Below, piece after piece: positions 32,571-33,710 of a DNA stretch of 33,710 bases (positions within the stretch are counted from its first letter, which is position 1; every line of letters starts with the position of its first letter). The translations under genes and the position numbers were made by a program. The stretch is from an uncultured Collinsella sp. (GTDB lineage Bacteria > Actinomycetota > Coriobacteriia > Coriobacteriales > Coriobacteriaceae): positions 1 to 33,710 of the forward strand of contig UQTD01000013.1 of NCBI GenBank assembly GCA_900543845.1, read 5' to 3'. Below the pieces are notes generated by a model. It worked only from the letters and a program-made list of their open reading frames with translations. It had not been told where the DNA came from and searched no databases.

Positions 32571-33596
32571 ATGAAACAGTACACGGTTGCTATTTTGGGC
32601 GCGACGGGAGCCGTGGGCACCCAGATGCTCGAGTGCCTTAACGAGCAGGAGTTCCCGGTCGGTAAGCTCAAGCTGCTGGCGAGCGCGCGCTCTGCGGGCA
32701 AGACCGTCGAGTTCCGCGGCGAGCAGATCGTGATTGAAGAGGCTTGTCCCGAGGCCTTTGAGGGCTGTGACATCGTACTCGGCGCTGCCGGCGACGATAT
32801 CGCCAAGGAGCTGCTGCCCGAGGCCGTTAAGCGCGGCGCCGTCGTGGTCGACAACAGCCATGCCTTCCGCATGGATCCCGAGGTGCCGCTGGTTGTGCCC
32901 GAGATCAATGCCGACGACATCAAGTGGCACCACGGTCTGATCGCCAACCCCAATTGCGCGACCATCATCGGCCTGGTTCCCACGTGGCCGCTGCATCAGC
33001 TCGCCGGCGTGAAGCGCATGATCGTCTCGACGTACCAGGCGGCTTCGGGCGCCGGTGCTCCCGGTATGGCCGAGCTCGAGGCTCAGCTGGCCGCCCTGGG
33101 CCGTGGCGAGGAGATTCCCGAGCCGCGCGCGTTTGCCGCCCAGCTGGCGAGTAACCTGATTCCGCAGATTGGCGGCGTCAAGGAGGAGGGCTTTACCTCC
33201 GAGGAGATGAAGCTACAAAACGAGGGCCGCAAGATTATGCATCTGCCCGAGCTGCGCGTGAACTGCACCTGCGTGCGCGTGCCCGTGCTGCGTTCGCACT
33301 CCGAGAGCATCACGCTCGAGTTCGAGCGTGACATTACGGTTGACGAGGCCCGTGCTGCGCTGGCTGCCGCTCCCGGCGTCAAGCTGGTTGACGATATGGC
33401 TGCCGAGGATGCGCACGACCGCTTCCCCATGCCGATGGACACCTCCGACCAAGACCTGATTTGGGTCGGTCGCGTGCGTCGCGACATCTCGAACCCCGAG
33501 GCCACGCGCGGTATTACCTTCTGGTGCTGCGGCGACCAAATCCGTAAGGGCGCGGCAACCAACGCCGTCCAGATCGCCAAGCTGCTCTGCGAGTAG
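32571..33596 (+). CDS. asd: Aspartate-semialdehyde dehydrogenase
   Basis: The 341-residue enzyme reduces aspartyl phosphate to aspartate semialdehyde with NADPH, the branch point to lysine/peptidoglycan diaminopimelate and to homoserine. It has the Rossmann motif ILGATGAVG (8-16), the catalytic cysteine Cys129 in NPNCATI, the substrate segment STYQAASGAG, and the histidine-containing RVPVLRSHSE. The start ATG 32571 follows AAGGGGGAA; the longer frame to 32484 overlaps the terminator and is rejected. It is downstream of lysC in the same orientation and followed directly by a family C hairpin. Confidence 0.96.
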   Translation: MKQYTVAILGATGAVGTQMLECLNEQEFPVGKLKLLASARSAGKTVEFRGEQIVIEEACPEAFEGCDIVLGAAGDDIAKELLPEAVKRGAVVVDNSHAFRMDPEVPLVVPEINADDIKWHHGLIANPNCATIIGLVPTWPLHQLAGVKRMIVSTYQAASGAGAPGMAELEAQLAALGRGEEIPEPRAFAAQLASNLIPQIGGVKEEGFTSEEMKLQNEGRKIMHLPELRVNCTCVRVPVLRSHSESITLEFERDITVDEARAALAAAPGVKLVDDMAAEDAHDRFPMPMDTSDQDLIWVGRVRRDISNPEATRGITFWCCGDQIRKGAATNAVQIAKLLCE

Positions 33597-33602
33597 GTTG
33601 AC

Positions 33603-33710
33603 CTGTCCGGCGGGGCCGGGCTTAGTTTTCAGAACGTCCTCGACCATGTGTGGCGCCTTGTCCTGCTCCTTCGGAGCCGCGGACAAGGCGCCACACTGGT
33701 CTGCGGAGTG
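33603..33710 (+). repeat. Giant 3'-end hairpin, family C, copy 3, cut by the window edge
   Basis: The inner arms 33649-33663 and 33681-33695 are perfect over 15 bp. The left internal loop is CGTCCTCGACCATG and the right is CTGGTCTGCGGAGTG, again the family motif. The outer left arm (about 33607-33633) is present, but its partner would lie beyond base 33710. It follows asd in the same orientation. Confidence 0.75.

Overview
The window looks like a chromosomal segment of a GC-rich anaerobic gut actinobacterium of the class Coriobacteriia, most like Collinsella. That is inferred from the protein style and gene content as I remember them, because there is no rRNA or other marker here. I saw no tRNA, rRNA, CRISPR array, intact insertion sequence or prophage. 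Coding genes lie on both strands in short operons. Many gaps between genes hold long hairpins that fall into repeat families.

Layout. 1-3400: a short-chain dehydrogenase (minus) and a large acidic, coiled-coil, tail-anchored protein (plus). 3398-5000: DAHP synthase (minus), its promoter and a MITE-like inverted-repeat element. 5009-9677: a minus-strand operon of a MarR regulator and two half-transporters forming a heterodimeric ABC exporter. 9968-11842: a second short-chain dehydrogenase and a 2-keto-3-deoxygluconate permease. 12310-14698: pyruvate formate-lyase, encoded as a core lacking its radical glycine plus a separate 83-residue glycyl-radical protein. 15000-20617: a sucrose/fructoside locus (LacI regulator, atypical GH32 protein, PTS EIIBC, sucrose-6-phosphate hydrolase) with repeated LacI-type operators. 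20894-25616: DegV protein, PFL-activating enzyme, beta-lactamase-like serine hydrolase, MTA/SAH nucleosidase and GTPase EngB. 25640-27920: an AT-richer accessory patch with a toxin-antitoxin-like pair behind a double operator, a small secreted protein and an untracked 34-residue membrane peptide. 28303-33596: threonine branch enzymes, with thrC and thrB (minus) divergent from lysC and asd (plus); only homoserine dehydrogenase is missing from the aspartate-to-threonine route.

How the genes fit together. Sucrose is taken up and phosphorylated by the PTS, cleaved by ScrB and fermented to pyruvate. Pyruvate is cleaved by the split PFL, which the radical-SAM enzyme PflA, encoded 7 kb away, should activate on the small subunit.

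The strongest observations are: (1) the split PFL, with a palindrome overlapping an extended -10 between its two genes; (2) a family of giant 3'-end hairpins with a constant internal-loop motif and covarying stems, found in the same orientation directly after three different genes; (3) a second 3'-end hairpin family with a constant loop; (4) the toxin-antitoxin-like operon and its double palindrome.
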